Of a stretch of DNA of 64,000 bases, positions 51,712-60,027 are shown piece by piece. Made by a program: the position numbers and the translations under genes. The notes under the pieces were generated by a model. It was given only the letters and a program-made list of their open reading frames with translations, was not told where the DNA came from and did no database searches. This stretch comes from Mesorhizobium sp. 1M-11. GTDB taxonomy: Bacteria; Pseudomonadota; Alphaproteobacteria; Rhizobiales; Rhizobiaceae. Each line of letters starts with the position of its first letter. The first letter of the stretch is position 1. The stretch covers positions 476,197 through 540,196 of the forward strand of contig NZ_LJSD01000001.1 of the NCBI RefSeq assembly GCF_001303895.1, in the 5' to 3' direction.

Positions 51712-53252
51712 GCCCGCAATTCCCCGATCACTTTCGCGGCGACGCGAATGGCGTTGCCGGGCAGATAGGCCAGCGGCGTCTCTTCGATCTCAGCCAATGT
51801 CACGGTATCGGCATCGGCTCCCGCCTCGACGGCGCGCATCCGCGCCTCGCTCACGACAGCCTCAAGGGCGATCTCGCGGCTGGTGCCTTCGAGGGAGACC
51901 ACGCTGTCAACTTCGCCCGAGACCTGCGCGATCGCCGCGCCAATCGCGTTGGCCGAGCCGAAGTGATCCGGTTTCAGCGAAACCGATGTGCCCTCGAGAA
52001 GCCCTTCGACCAACACCGAGCCGCCGCCGACCAGAATAGCGGGAATGGGGTCGGCGCTGGGTTTCATGCGATCGAGCACCGTCTCGATACTGGCCTTCAT
52101 CTGCGCCAGCATCTGGCGGGCGAAATCGGGGGTAACGTGGCTGAGGCGGCTGCGATCGCCGAGGTCGACCAGACCCGCCGCCACAGCGATATCCGTGGCG
52201 GTCAGCGTGTCGCCGCCAAAGCAGAGCGCTTTTTGCGGGAGGCGGAAGCCCACCGAATCCGGACCGACCGTCGGTTGCTGGCCGGGACGAACGATGCTTC
52301 CTCCGCCGAGACCGAAGGAATAGACATCAGGCACTCGAAAATTGGTGGGCACGCCCCCGATCATCGCACCTTCGCTGCGGGTGCGCGGGAACCCTGCCAC
52401 CAGCATTCCGATATCGGTCGTCGTGCCGCCGACATCGATCACCGCGGCATCGCTCAGTCCAGTAAGGAAAGCCGCCCCTCGCATCGAGTTGGTCGGGCCG
52501 GAAGCGATCGTGAAGACCGGGTAGCGTTCGGCGAACTCCGCCGCCATCAGGGTTCCGTCGTTCTGGGTGAGATAGAGCGGGCAATTGAGACCCAGCGCGG
52601 CAAAGGCCGAACGGAAAGCGCCCACGGTTTCGCGGCCGAGCTTGTTCAAGCTCGCATTGAGAAGCGTCGCGTTCTCACGGGACAGCAGACCCGTACGGCC
52701 AATCCGATGCGAAAGGCTGATTGCGGCGCCGGGCAATTCTTCGGCGACGATTTCGGCTGCCTCGTTTTCCATGCGTGGGTCGACCAGCGCGAACACCGAG
52801 CAAATAGCGATAGCGGGGACGCGTTTGGCCCGCCAATCGCGGCAGGCCGCACGAATTGCCTTCACGTCGAGCGGAGCGAGTTCGGACCCGTCATAATTCA
52901 CACCGCCACCCACCATCGCCGCCCCACCTTCGACGATCGGACGCAGTGTATCTGGCCAGTCGATCATGGGCGGAAGCGAGCGTGTCGCCGCGCCGCAGAG
53001 CCTGAGCACGCCGACTTTTTCCAGATGGCGTCCTTCAACGACAGCATTGAGAAAATGCGTGGTGCCGATCATCACCGCATTGACTGCGGTCGCATCCACA
53101 GCAGCTTGTGCCAGCACCGCGCGGATAGCCGTTGCGACCCCCGAAGTCACATCTGCCGTGGTCGAGGACTTCACCGTCGCCAGAACGTCGGAACCGCGCA
53201 GCAGCGCCGCATCCGTGTTCGTTCCCCCGACGTCCACCCCAATGCGCAGCAT
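51708..53252 (-). CDS. Hydantoinase/oxoprolinase A-like ATP-dependent hydrolase subunit
   Basis: The 514-residue protein has the HyuA-type acetate/sugar kinase-like fold. An N-terminal phosphate loop IGVDVGGTNTDAALL, MIGTTHFLNAVV, then a second loop DVGGTTTDIGMLVAGFP, an FGLGGGSIV block and ILVGGGSVLVEGL are all present. HyuA proteins with a HyuB partner cleave hydantoins, 5-oxoproline or lactams using ATP. No HyuB gene is linked; DUF917 takes its place. It lies two bases after the AsnC gene. Confidence 0.87.
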   Translation of the reverse strand: MLRIGVDVGGTNTDAALLRGSDVLATVKSSTTADVTSGVATAIRAVLAQAAVDATAVNAVMIGTTHFLNAVVEGRHLEKVGVLRLCGAATRSLPPMIDWPDTLRPIVEGGAAMVGGGVNYDGSELAPLDVKAIRAACRDWRAKRVPAIAICSVFALVDPRMENEAAEIVAEELPGAAISLSHRIGRTGLLSRENATLLNASLNKLGRETVGAFRSAFAALGLNCPLYLTQNDGTLMAAEFAERYPVFTIASGPTNSMRGAAFLTGLSDAAVIDVGGTTTDIGMLVAGFPRTRSEGAMIGGVPTNFRVPDVYSFGLGGGSIVRPGQQPTVGPDSVGFRLPQKALCFGGDTLTATDIAVAAGLVDLGDRSRLSHVTPDFARQMLAQMKASIETVLDRMKPSADPIPAILVGGGSVLVEGLLEGTSVSLKPDHFGSANAIGAAIAQVSGEVDSVVSLEGTSREIALEAVVSEARMRAVEAGADADTVTLAEIEETPLAYLPGNAIRVAAKVIGELRA

Positions 53253-53254
53253 GG

Positions 53255-53770
53255 CTATCCCTTCTTCTTGCCACGAACACCCGACCCGCGGCTGAGCGGG
53301 GTCGTTCTTGTCCCGAAGACCTTGTAGAGTCGCAGAACAACCGAGCTCTCGACACGCTTGACGCCGGGCAGCTTGCCCAGTTCCTGATCGATGAACTCCA
53401 GAAGCGCGGTGTGATCGGTAACGAAAAGCGAAGCGCTGAGATTTGACGAACCACTCGTCGCGGCGAGGTAACCGATCTCGTCATACTCGGCGAGCAGGAT
53501 GGCCACTTCATCCAACCGACCTGGTTCGACTTCTATGATCAGTTCGACCTGGACATCACGCCCCAGCGCCACGGGGTCGGGAATGGCGCCGATCACGATC
53601 ATCTTGGCCTGCAGCAATGCCGCGATGCGGTTTCGGACGGTACGCTCCGAGGTGCCGCCGATGCGTCCCGCGATTTCAGCTGCGGAGAGTCGACCGTCCT
53701 CCGTCAGATATTTGATGATCTCGCGGTCAAGATCATCAACGGGATAACGCTGGGTCATTCCATGTTCCAT
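53255..53770 (-). CDS. Lrp/AsnC family transcriptional regulator
   Basis: The 171-residue protein has an N-terminal helix-turn-helix (LDREIIKYLTEDGRLSAAEIAGRIGGTSERTVRNRIAALLQAKMIV) and a C-terminal RAM/ligand domain (VELIIEVEPGRLDEVAILLAEYDEIGYLAATSGSSNLSASLFV). The start may be the ATG at 53770 or that at 53758; neither has a strong ribosome site. It is the first gene of the operon it probably controls. Two palindromes with a CCGTTTCGG core lie just upstream. Confidence 0.92.
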   Translation of the reverse strand: MEHGMTQRYPVDDLDREIIKYLTEDGRLSAAEIAGRIGGTSERTVRNRIAALLQAKMIVIGAIPDPVALGRDVQVELIIEVEPGRLDEVAILLAEYDEIGYLAATSGSSNLSASLFVTDHTALLEFIDQELGKLPGVKRVESSVVLRLYKVFGTRTTPLSRGSGVRGKKKG

Positions 53771-53794
53771 GTCGGCTTTATGACGGAAGTTTCA

Positions 53795-53838
53795 TTTCCG
53801 AAACGGAAACATGTCAAGTTATTTTGTGCCGTTTCGGC
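53795..53838. promoter_or_regulatory. AsnC operator-like pair, helically phased
   Basis: TTTCCGAAACGGAAA (53795-53809) has perfect 6-bp arms. GCCGTTTCGGC (53828-53838) has the same CCGTTTCGG core in the other orientation. Their centres are 31 bases apart, three helical turns, as expected for an Lrp/AsnC oligomer. They lie 25-70 bases before the asnC start. The remaining bases to 54047 hold a GC-rich hairpin (53965-53995) and nothing else I can name. Confidence 0.68.
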
Positions 53839-54047
53839 TAATCGCCAGCCGAAAAATCGAAATATCGGCGGCGCAAAGCCTGCGCATCGTCAGTTCCAGC
53901 TCGCCGTTTCAGCGAACTGAAGCCCAAAGCGTACGTCTTGCTGTGTGACGGGCGAGCATTTGCCGAGCCCGCCACGACACATCGTGAGCGGGTTCAACAG
54001 CTTCTACCGCGGGGCCATCCGTGCTGCAGATAACACGATGGGAATCG

Positions 54048-55127
54048 TCAGCTTAATCTTGTGCCGGAACCGGATTCAAACAGCAGCGCCTTGCCGAGAT
54101 CCAGCTCCAGACCGACGCTGCTGCCCTGTGTTGTCATACCGGCGGCCGTCCGGATCACCGATGGAGCCCCTTGTACATTCAGGGTCACAATGTCCTCGGG
54201 CCCAGTCGGCTCAACCAGATCGACAGTTGCCGAAAGGGATGCATTCCCCTCCCGCACGATCTGAATGTTCTCGGGACGCAGCCCCAGGATCGTTTCCGTC
54301 TCGTCGCCGGCCAGGTTCGTGGATTGAGGCATGGAAAGTTCGACATCCGAGTTGGAGAGCTTGAAAAGCAGTTCTCCGTTGCGATTGGCTGTTTTGCCTT
54401 CGAGCAGAGTGATAGGCGGCGAACCTATGAAACGGGCGACGAACAGATTGGCCGGATTGAAGTAGATTTCCTGAGGCGTACCAATCTGCTGCACCACGCC
54501 GCGATTGAGAATGACGATCTTGGTTGCAAGGGTCATCGCCTCGATCTGATCGTGCGTGACATAGACCATGGTACGTTTGATACGCTGGTGCAGTCGCTTG
54601 ATCTCCGCGCGGAGATCACCACGAAGTGCGGCATCGAGATTGGAAAGCGGTTCATCGAACAGGAACAATTTGGGATCGCGCACCAGTGCCCGCCCGATTG
54701 CAACACGTTGACGCTGACCGCCGGAGAGTTCCCGCGGCCGCCGCTCCAGGAGTGGCTCTATCTGCAGGATTGCAGCAACACGGTCGACACTTTCCGATAT
54801 CGCTTTCTTGTCCAGCCCACGCATCTTCAAGGGGAAGCCGATGTTTTCGCGCACGGACATGGTCGGGTACAGCGCATAGGACTGGAAGACCATTGCGACA
54901 TCGCGCTCCCGCGCCGGAAGGTCGGTGACATCTCTGCCACCGATGACGATCGAACCGCTTCCGATCTCATGAAGACCCGCTATCGCATGCAGCAACGTGG
55001 ACTTGCCGCAACCGGAAGGTCCAAGCAGGACAACGAAAGCCCCCTCTTCCACTTCGATGGAGATGTCGTTGAGGACAGCCACGGAGCCGTAGGACTTGCG
55101 GACATCGCGGATTGAGAGCTGCGCCAT
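54048..55127 (-). CDS. CUT1 sugar ABC transporter ATPase (UgpC/MsmK-like)
   Basis: The 359-residue ATPase has Walker A GPSGCGKST, Q-loop MVFQSYALYPTMSVREN, signature LSGGQRQRVAIGRALV, Walker B LFLFDEPLSNLD and switch THDQIEAMTLATKI. A C-terminal TOBE-like regulatory domain of about 120 residues follows (ETILGLRPENIQIV). It is the last gene of the sugar operon and powers the two permeases encoded upstream. Confidence 0.93.
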   Translation of the reverse strand: MAQLSIRDVRKSYGSVAVLNDISIEVEEGAFVVLLGPSGCGKSTLLHAIAGLHEIGSGSIVIGGRDVTDLPARERDVAMVFQSYALYPTMSVRENIGFPLKMRGLDKKAISESVDRVAAILQIEPLLERRPRELSGGQRQRVAIGRALVRDPKLFLFDEPLSNLDAALRGDLRAEIKRLHQRIKRTMVYVTHDQIEAMTLATKIVILNRGVVQQIGTPQEIYFNPANLFVARFIGSPPITLLEGKTANRNGELLFKLSNSDVELSMPQSTNLAGDETETILGLRPENIQIVREGNASLSATVDLVEPTGPEDIVTLNVQGAPSVIRTAAGMTTQGSSVGLELDLGKALLFESGSGTRLS

Positions 55128-55138
55128 GTTTTCTCCTA

Positions 55139-55951
55139 TCAGCCCTTCACGCTACCGAGTGTCATGCCGCGCACGATTTGCCCCTGAACCAGGATTCCCA
55201 AGACCAGCATCGGCAACATGATCAGGGTGGCGGCCGCAGTCAGCGCCCCCCACTGGATGCCCTGGAAGGTCAGGAACGAGGTAATGCTGACAGGCAGCGT
55301 CTGCGTGCTGCGGCCGGACAGCGTCAGGGCGACAAAGAACTCGTTCCAGGTAAACAGGACGCAGAGGATCAGCGTGGCCACCACGCCGCCTCGTGCCGCC
55401 GGCAGGTAGATACGCCAGAAAATGGCGAACTCCCTTGCTCCGTCGACACGCGCCGCATCGCGCAATTCGCGCGGGATGTCATCGAAGAAGGTGATCAGCA
55501 GGGAGATCGCGAAAGGAACATTGATGAAGGCGTATACGGCAATGAGCAGCCAGTGCTGATTCAACGCGCCAAGACGCACCGCAAAATAGTAGACAGGAAT
55601 TACAAAGACGAGGGCCGGCGCGATGCGGAGACTGAGGATGAACTTTTCCTGCCCGCGCCGTTTCTCGGCATCCTGCTGTGTTATGCCGTAGGCGGCCAGC
55701 GCACCGATCGCAACGGCGATTGCACTCGATGAGATCGACACCACGAAACTGTTGGTGAACGCCCTGACGAACGTCTGATTGGCGAGAACTTTGCGGAAGT
55801 TGTCGAGCGTCGGTTCAAACAGCCATACCGGCGGAATGGCGAAGGCATCGCGCGGCAGTTTGAACGATGTCACGACAACCCAATAAAGCGGGAAGAGAAC
55901 CGCGGCGAGCAGGACGACAAGTCCAACATAGAAGAAGAACCGTTTGATCAT
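55139..55951 (-). CDS. CUT1 sugar ABC transporter permease (MalG-like)
   Basis: The 270-residue permease begins MIKRFFFYVGLVVLLAAVLFPLYWVVVTS and has the MalG-type EAA loop IPRELRDAARVDGAREFAIFWRIYLPAARGG. It ends with the usual short tail. I use the ATG at 55951, which overlaps the other permease stop (ATGA); a longer frame from 56464 runs over that gene and is not credible. Confidence 0.93.
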   Translation of the reverse strand: MIKRFFFYVGLVVLLAAVLFPLYWVVVTSFKLPRDAFAIPPVWLFEPTLDNFRKVLANQTFVRAFTNSFVVSISSSAIAVAIGALAAYGITQQDAEKRRGQEKFILSLRIAPALVFVIPVYYFAVRLGALNQHWLLIAVYAFINVPFAISLLITFFDDIPRELRDAARVDGAREFAIFWRIYLPAARGGVVATLILCVLFTWNEFFVALTLSGRSTQTLPVSITSFLTFQGIQWGALTAAATLIMLPMLVLGILVQGQIVRGMTLGSVKG

Positions 55952-56826
55952 CTGGGTTCTCCATTCTTCGGGAAGAGAACGCCGTACATCGCAAGCAGTG
56001 CGACATTGGTGAATATCGTCAGGATAAGCGCGACCGTGAGCGAGTATGAGATCTCGAAATTGGTGAAGGCGACCACATAGCCGTAGAAGTTCAGCGTCTC
56101 CGTGGAGAGCGCCGGCCCTCCTCTCGTCATGATGTAGAAAAGATCGAATGCCTTGATGCTGTCGATGGCCCTGATCAACGCGACGATGGCGATCGCCCGC
56201 CGCAGCATCGGCAACAGCACGTACCAGGTGACCTGCCACTCGCGCGCGCCGTCGACACGCGCTGCGTCGAGCGGATCGGAGGGTGCCGAATCGAGTGCCG
56301 CCATCGACAGCAGGATCACGAAGGGTGTCCACTGCCAGATGTCTGCGATCAGCACGGAATACAATGCAACCTGCGGACTGCCCAACCAGTCCATGGCATC
56401 GAACCCCAGGCGGGAAAGAAGGTAGTTGGCCATGCCCGAAGCGGGATCGAATATGAACCGCCACGTCAGACCGACAACCACCGGGGTCATGATGATGGGC
56501 ACGAGCAGCAGCGTTCGAACGAGACGCTTGAGCGCAAAATTCCGGTCTAGGAAAAGGACGATCGCAAGGCCCAGCACCACCTCAATCGAGGTCGCAAGGA
56601 CCGTGAAAAGCACCGTCCGCCATAGCGCCCAGAGGCCGCGAGGATCGTTGAAGAAACGGATATAGTTGTCGATGCCGACAAATGTGTCGCGCCCCGCGCG
56701 CATCAGCGACAGGTCTCTCAGCGATAACCAAACGACGTAGACGGTAAGCACCAGCGAGGTGAGGCTTAGAACGGCTATGATCGGTTGGTAGAAAAATCGC
56801 GACGGGTCGGTTCGTTTTGCCATCAT
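55948..56826 (-). CDS. CUT1 sugar ABC transporter permease (MalF-like)
   Basis: The permease of about 292 residues has six helices, the periplasmic loop typical of CUT1 proteins (GIDNYIRFFNDPRGLWALWRTVLFT) and the EAA loop APSDPLDAARVDGAREWQVTWYVLLPMLRR. Two adjacent ATGs (56826, 56823) may start it; the ribosome site is weak. A strong hairpin separates it from the binding-protein gene, which may keep its level lower. Confidence 0.92.
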   Translation of the reverse strand: MMAKRTDPSRFFYQPIIAVLSLTSLVLTVYVVWLSLRDLSLMRAGRDTFVGIDNYIRFFNDPRGLWALWRTVLFTVLATSIEVVLGLAIVLFLDRNFALKRLVRTLLLVPIIMTPVVVGLTWRFIFDPASGMANYLLSRLGFDAMDWLGSPQVALYSVLIADIWQWTPFVILLSMAALDSAPSDPLDAARVDGAREWQVTWYVLLPMLRRAIAIVALIRAIDSIKAFDLFYIMTRGGPALSTETLNFYGYVVAFTNFEISYSLTVALILTIFTNVALLAMYGVLFPKNGEPR

Positions 56827-56845
56827 GCCCAATCCGAAATCAGAA

Positions 56846-56879
56846 CCCTGCCGCGCCCAGGGAGATAGGCGCGGCAGGG
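56846..56879 (-). promoter_or_regulatory. Intercistronic hairpin after the sugar-binding-protein gene
   Basis: CCCTGCCGCGCC (56846-56857) and GGCGCGGCAGGG (56868-56879) pair perfectly over 12 bp around a ten-base loop. It begins 14 bases after the binding-protein stop and lacks a T run, matching the arrangement at 17793-17822. It probably stabilises the binding-protein message. Confidence 0.72.
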
Positions 56880-56893
56880 CACGATCGTCCGCT

Positions 56894-58189
56894 TCAGCGT
56901 CCGATCGCGGCGTTGTTTGCCTGATCGGCTTCCTTGAGGGCATCGGCGGCGGTCGCCGTGCCTGCGAGCACCTTCGAAACGGCTATACCGGTATTGTTGA
57001 TGACTTCGTTGGCTTGCTCGATCGTCGGCAGATACTGGGGGTTGCCCTGGTTGATGGCGGTAATCATCGCCTCCTTGAAGGCCCCATAGCGCTTGCCGAA
57101 ACTCTCGCCGTTCAGCGCGGTGAGCGAAGTCACACCTGAGTTCGGGTCGCTGGCCATCGATTTGAGCTGCTGTTCCTTCGCGGTTGCCCATGCAGCAAAG
57201 AGTGCAGCGGCTTCCGCATTCTGGGAGTCCGCGGTCACATAGAGGCTGTGGACAGCCAGGGACGACGAACCGCCCTTGGGCGATTGCGTCTGTACCGGGA
57301 CAGGCACGTAGCCCACCTTTCCGACAACGCTCGAGGCAGCCGGGTCTTCATTGTACGCGCCATTGACCGTGGCATCCAAGGTCATCGCTGCCTTGCCCTG
57401 CTGGAACAGCAGCCTGTTTTCCTCCCAGCCGAAGTTCGCGACGCCGACAGGGCCGTAGCTCTTCAGAACCCGGGCGAAGTCGTCCAAAGCCTTGGTCCCT
57501 TCCGGGGTCGCCAGGTTCGACTTGCCGTTTTCGTCCAGGAACGAGCCACCCATACCCCACAGATAGGCTGCCCAGACATAGACCCCTTCGATGCCCTGGC
57601 GGCCGCGCATGGTGATGCCGGCGATTTCCTTGTTCGTCTTTTCCGAAATGGTTTTCGCGGCCTTTTCAACATCATCGAACGTCTTCGGTTCAGTCAAACC
57701 GTACTGTTCGAACAGGTCCTTGCGGTACATCAGGAACGTGCTCTCGCCGTAGACCGGCAGACCGTAGACCTTGCCGTCCACGACATTGGTGTTGAAATAG
57801 CCGGGTACGAAATCCGCCTTGTCGAAGAACTGCGGATATTTCGCCAGTTGCTCGTCCAGGGGCACGATGTAGCCATTCTTTACGAAGCCCGGCACGTAGA
57901 TGATGTTGTTTTGAACGACATCGTATCGGCCGGACTTCGAGGACAGCTCGAGTAGCATCTTGGCGGTGATATCCTGTTCCGGCACCACTTCAAGCGCGAC
58001 GTCGATACCGGTGACGGTCTTGAATTCCGGAAGCAGTTTCTGGATGGCATCCGTCGTCGGGTGCCCCTCCATGAGCACCGAAAGCTGCACGCCGTCGAAA
58101 GGTTTGTCCTGCGCGAAGACCGGAGCGGAAAGGCACGCAAAGATTGCGGCGGCAGTTGTCGCCGTCATGAAAATACGTCTGTTCAGCAT
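56894..58189 (-). CDS. CUT1 sugar ABC transporter substrate-binding protein
   Basis: The 431-residue protein has a signal peptide (cut near VFAQDK, about residue 26) and the family 1 binding-protein fold: LSVLMEGHPTTDAIQKLLPEFKTVTGIDVALEVVP, GRYDVVQNNIIYVPGF, VYGLPVYGESTFLMYRKDLFEQYGL and AAMTLDATVNG. GGGAGGA precedes the ATG. It is placed between the Gfo/Idh gene and the permease genes. The NanE and ROK genes in the cluster suggest an amino-sugar or acidic-sugar ligand. Confidence 0.92.
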   Translation of the reverse strand: MLNRRIFMTATTAAAIFACLSAPVFAQDKPFDGVQLSVLMEGHPTTDAIQKLLPEFKTVTGIDVALEVVPEQDITAKMLLELSSKSGRYDVVQNNIIYVPGFVKNGYIVPLDEQLAKYPQFFDKADFVPGYFNTNVVDGKVYGLPVYGESTFLMYRKDLFEQYGLTEPKTFDDVEKAAKTISEKTNKEIAGITMRGRQGIEGVYVWAAYLWGMGGSFLDENGKSNLATPEGTKALDDFARVLKSYGPVGVANFGWEENRLLFQQGKAAMTLDATVNGAYNEDPAASSVVGKVGYVPVPVQTQSPKGGSSSLAVHSLYVTADSQNAEAAALFAAWATAKEQQLKSMASDPNSGVTSLTALNGESFGKRYGAFKEAMITAINQGNPQYLPTIEQANEVINNTGIAVSKVLAGTATAADALKEADQANNAAIGR

Positions 58190-58224
58190 GTTATTCCTCC
58201 CATTGTTATCTGTGTTGTGGGTAC

Positions 58225-59232
58225 TCAGCCCAGGCGCACGACCTCGCCCGTTTCGGCGGATTGGATCATCGCGAGCGTGAGCTCCAATGAGCGAAGGGCT
58301 TCCTCACCGGATGCGACTGGACGGTCAGCTCCATCCAGCCATTCGAGGACAGCGAGAAGTTGCTGACGCAGGTCGCCGCCGACGCGTCCAGCCATTGTTG
58401 GCCAATGCTGGGTGTCGATTTCCTGGGAACGCGCGTTGTCGGCGAAGTAGAGGCCGCTGTCGCCGCACTGGACTTCGAAAGAGCCCTCCGTGCCGATCAT
58501 CTCCAAGCGCGCGTCGATCATGTGCCTTGCGCCGGAAGGCAGGGACCAGGCACTTTCAAGATTGACGACCGTCCCGTCGGAGAAACGCACGATGGCAGCG
58601 ATCGAGTCCTGGGTTCCGATCGGACCGAGCAGCCTGTCCGTCTGTTGGGCATAGACCGATAGCGGGACCTGGCCGGAAAGCATCCAAAGCACCAGATCGA
58701 CGTCGTGGACGGTCACGTGCAAGGCCAGTGGAAGCTTGCCCGCGTATCGCTTCGGCCCTTCTGTCCGGGCGCTGTTGCGACGGGCATAGAGATGGATCGG
58801 CGCCCCGATCTTGCCCTCCGCGATCAATTCCTTGGCGCGGGCGTAGCGCGGATCGAACCGCAGCAGATAGCCAACGCCCAGCTTCACACCGGATTTGCGC
58901 ACGGCAGCGATGATGGCCTTGGCATCTTCCACATTCGAAGCGATCGGTTTCTCGATGAAGAGATTTACGCCTTTGCTCGCCACGGCCTCGGCGGGTGCCC
59001 TATGCAGATTGTCCGGAGTACAGATGCTCACAAGGTCGAGCTGCTCCTTTGACAACAATTCTTCATGGCTCGCATAAATCGCAGCGCCGCCACAACGGGC
59101 TGCAACCTCTTTCGCGAGCTCAAGGTTTGGATCGACGATCGCTGCCAGTTCGCAGTTGGGCGCGCTGGAGAAGATGGACGCATGCATGGATCCCATGAAC
59201 CCCGCACCGATGACCGCAACACGCCGCGTCAT
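58225..59232 (-). CDS. Gfo/Idh/MocA family oxidoreductase
   Basis: The 335-residue protein has an N-terminal NAD(P) Rossmann fold (VAVIGAGFMGSMHASIFSSAPNCELAAIVD) and the family's catalytic block EKPIASNVEDAKAII with Lys in the EKP motif. The C-terminal alpha/beta domain contains HVTVHDVDLVLWMLSGQVP, supplying the expected Asp/His. It oxidises a sugar hydroxyl. E. coli YjhC, of this family, acts on 2,7-anhydro-sialic acid, an attractive parallel given the NanE and NanK neighbours. Its start overlaps the NanE stop by four bases. Confidence 0.88.
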   Translation of the reverse strand: MTRRVAVIGAGFMGSMHASIFSSAPNCELAAIVDPNLELAKEVAARCGGAAIYASHEELLSKEQLDLVSICTPDNLHRAPAEAVASKGVNLFIEKPIASNVEDAKAIIAAVRKSGVKLGVGYLLRFDPRYARAKELIAEGKIGAPIHLYARRNSARTEGPKRYAGKLPLALHVTVHDVDLVLWMLSGQVPLSVYAQQTDRLLGPIGTQDSIAAIVRFSDGTVVNLESAWSLPSGARHMIDARLEMIGTEGSFEVQCGDSGLYFADNARSQEIDTQHWPTMAGRVGGDLRQQLLAVLEWLDGADRPVASGEEALRSLELTLAMIQSAETGEVVRLG

Positions 59233-59945
59233 GACAAAGCCTTCCTCTGACCTGGGGCGCCACCTCGTGCGGCGATGCCCTGTGTGAAACGTTGAGTGAT
59301 CATGGTTGGGCGCGTGATTGCGCTGCCGACCACGATGAAGTTTGCACCAAGATCAAAACACCTCAGCGCCTCCTCGATGGTCCACACGCGCCCTTCGGCC
59401 ACAAAGGGAAGCCCGGCCCGTTGAAGCGCCTGCATGAGACCGAAGTCCGGGCCCGCATCACCGCGGGAATAGCTGGTGTAGCCTGCCATGGTGGTGCTCA
59501 CGACATCGGCGCCGGAGGCAAGTGCGGACCTTGCTTCATCGACGGTGCTGATATCGGCCATGGCGAGACGGCCCTGCTCGTGAACCGCACGAACCAGGTC
59601 GGCGACGTTGGCCGGGCGGGGCCGGTCGGTTGCGTCGAACGCGATGATGTCCGCTCCCGCGGCTGCGATATGATGAACGTCGTCTATCGAAGGGGTTATG
59701 TAGACTTCCGTATTGGTACGCAGTGCCTTGACCAGCCCAATAACGGGAACCCGAACTCGATCCTTGATGGCCTGGATGTTCGCGATCCCCTCGGTGCGGA
59801 TGGCGCTCGCCCCACCCGCCACGACCGACGCAGCCATCGCAGAGAGGTGCACCGGTTCGGCCAGAGGCGAACCGGGATCAGCCTGACAAGAGACCACCAG
59901 GGTCCCACTCAGTTCTTGCAGAAGATCAGGCAATCTCCACTCCAC
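59229..59945 (-). CDS. nanE: NanE-like N-acylmannosamine-6-phosphate 2-epimerase
   Basis: The 238-residue TIM-barrel protein matches NanE along its length: GTLVVSCQADPGSPLAEP at the start, AIRTEGIANIQAI, PVIGLVK (catalytic Lys), YITPSIDDVHHIAAAGADIIAFDATDRPRP, GADVVSTTMAGYTSYS, VAEGRVWTIEEA and FIVVGSAITRP. NanE (EC 5.1.3.9) converts ManNAc-6-P to GlcNAc-6-P. The start is GTG at 59945 with a weak ribosome site. It precedes the Gfo/Idh gene and follows the ROK gene by 82 bases. Confidence 0.85.
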   Translation of the reverse strand: MEWRLPDLLQELSGTLVVSCQADPGSPLAEPVHLSAMAASVVAGGASAIRTEGIANIQAIKDRVRVPVIGLVKALRTNTEVYITPSIDDVHHIAAAGADIIAFDATDRPRPANVADLVRAVHEQGRLAMADISTVDEARSALASGADVVSTTMAGYTSYSRGDAGPDFGLMQALQRAGLPFVAEGRVWTIEEALRCFDLGANFIVVGSAITRPTMITQRFTQGIAARGGAPGQRKALS

Positions 59946-59992
59946 ATCGCCACCGCTTTCCCGATGGCCAATGCGTAGCGCATGATGAAGTT

Positions 59993-60011
59993 ATTTGTCA
60001 ATCAAACAAAT
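59993..60011. promoter_or_regulatory. Possible internal promoter and operator before nanE
   Basis: ATTTGT and ACAAAT (59993-59998, 60006-60011) form an inverted repeat with a seven-base spacer. On the minus strand it overlaps TTGACA, a -35 candidate, but the -10 region 17 bases on is poor. It may let nanE and the transporter genes be transcribed separately from the upstream ROK gene. Confidence 0.35.
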
Positions 60012-60027
60012 GTGGTGGAGTTTTTTT

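Noticed and set aside
53965..53995. GC-rich hairpin as terminator of the sugar operon
   Set aside because: The arms (GAGCCCGC/GCGGGTTC) are imperfectly stacked and no T run follows on the minus strand; it is only mentioned with the AsnC region.
55139..56464. Extended version of the MalG-like permease starting at 56464
   Set aside because: The extra 171 residues are an off-frame reading of the MalF-like gene; the ATG at 55951 has the usual ATGA overlap and a normal N-terminal helix.
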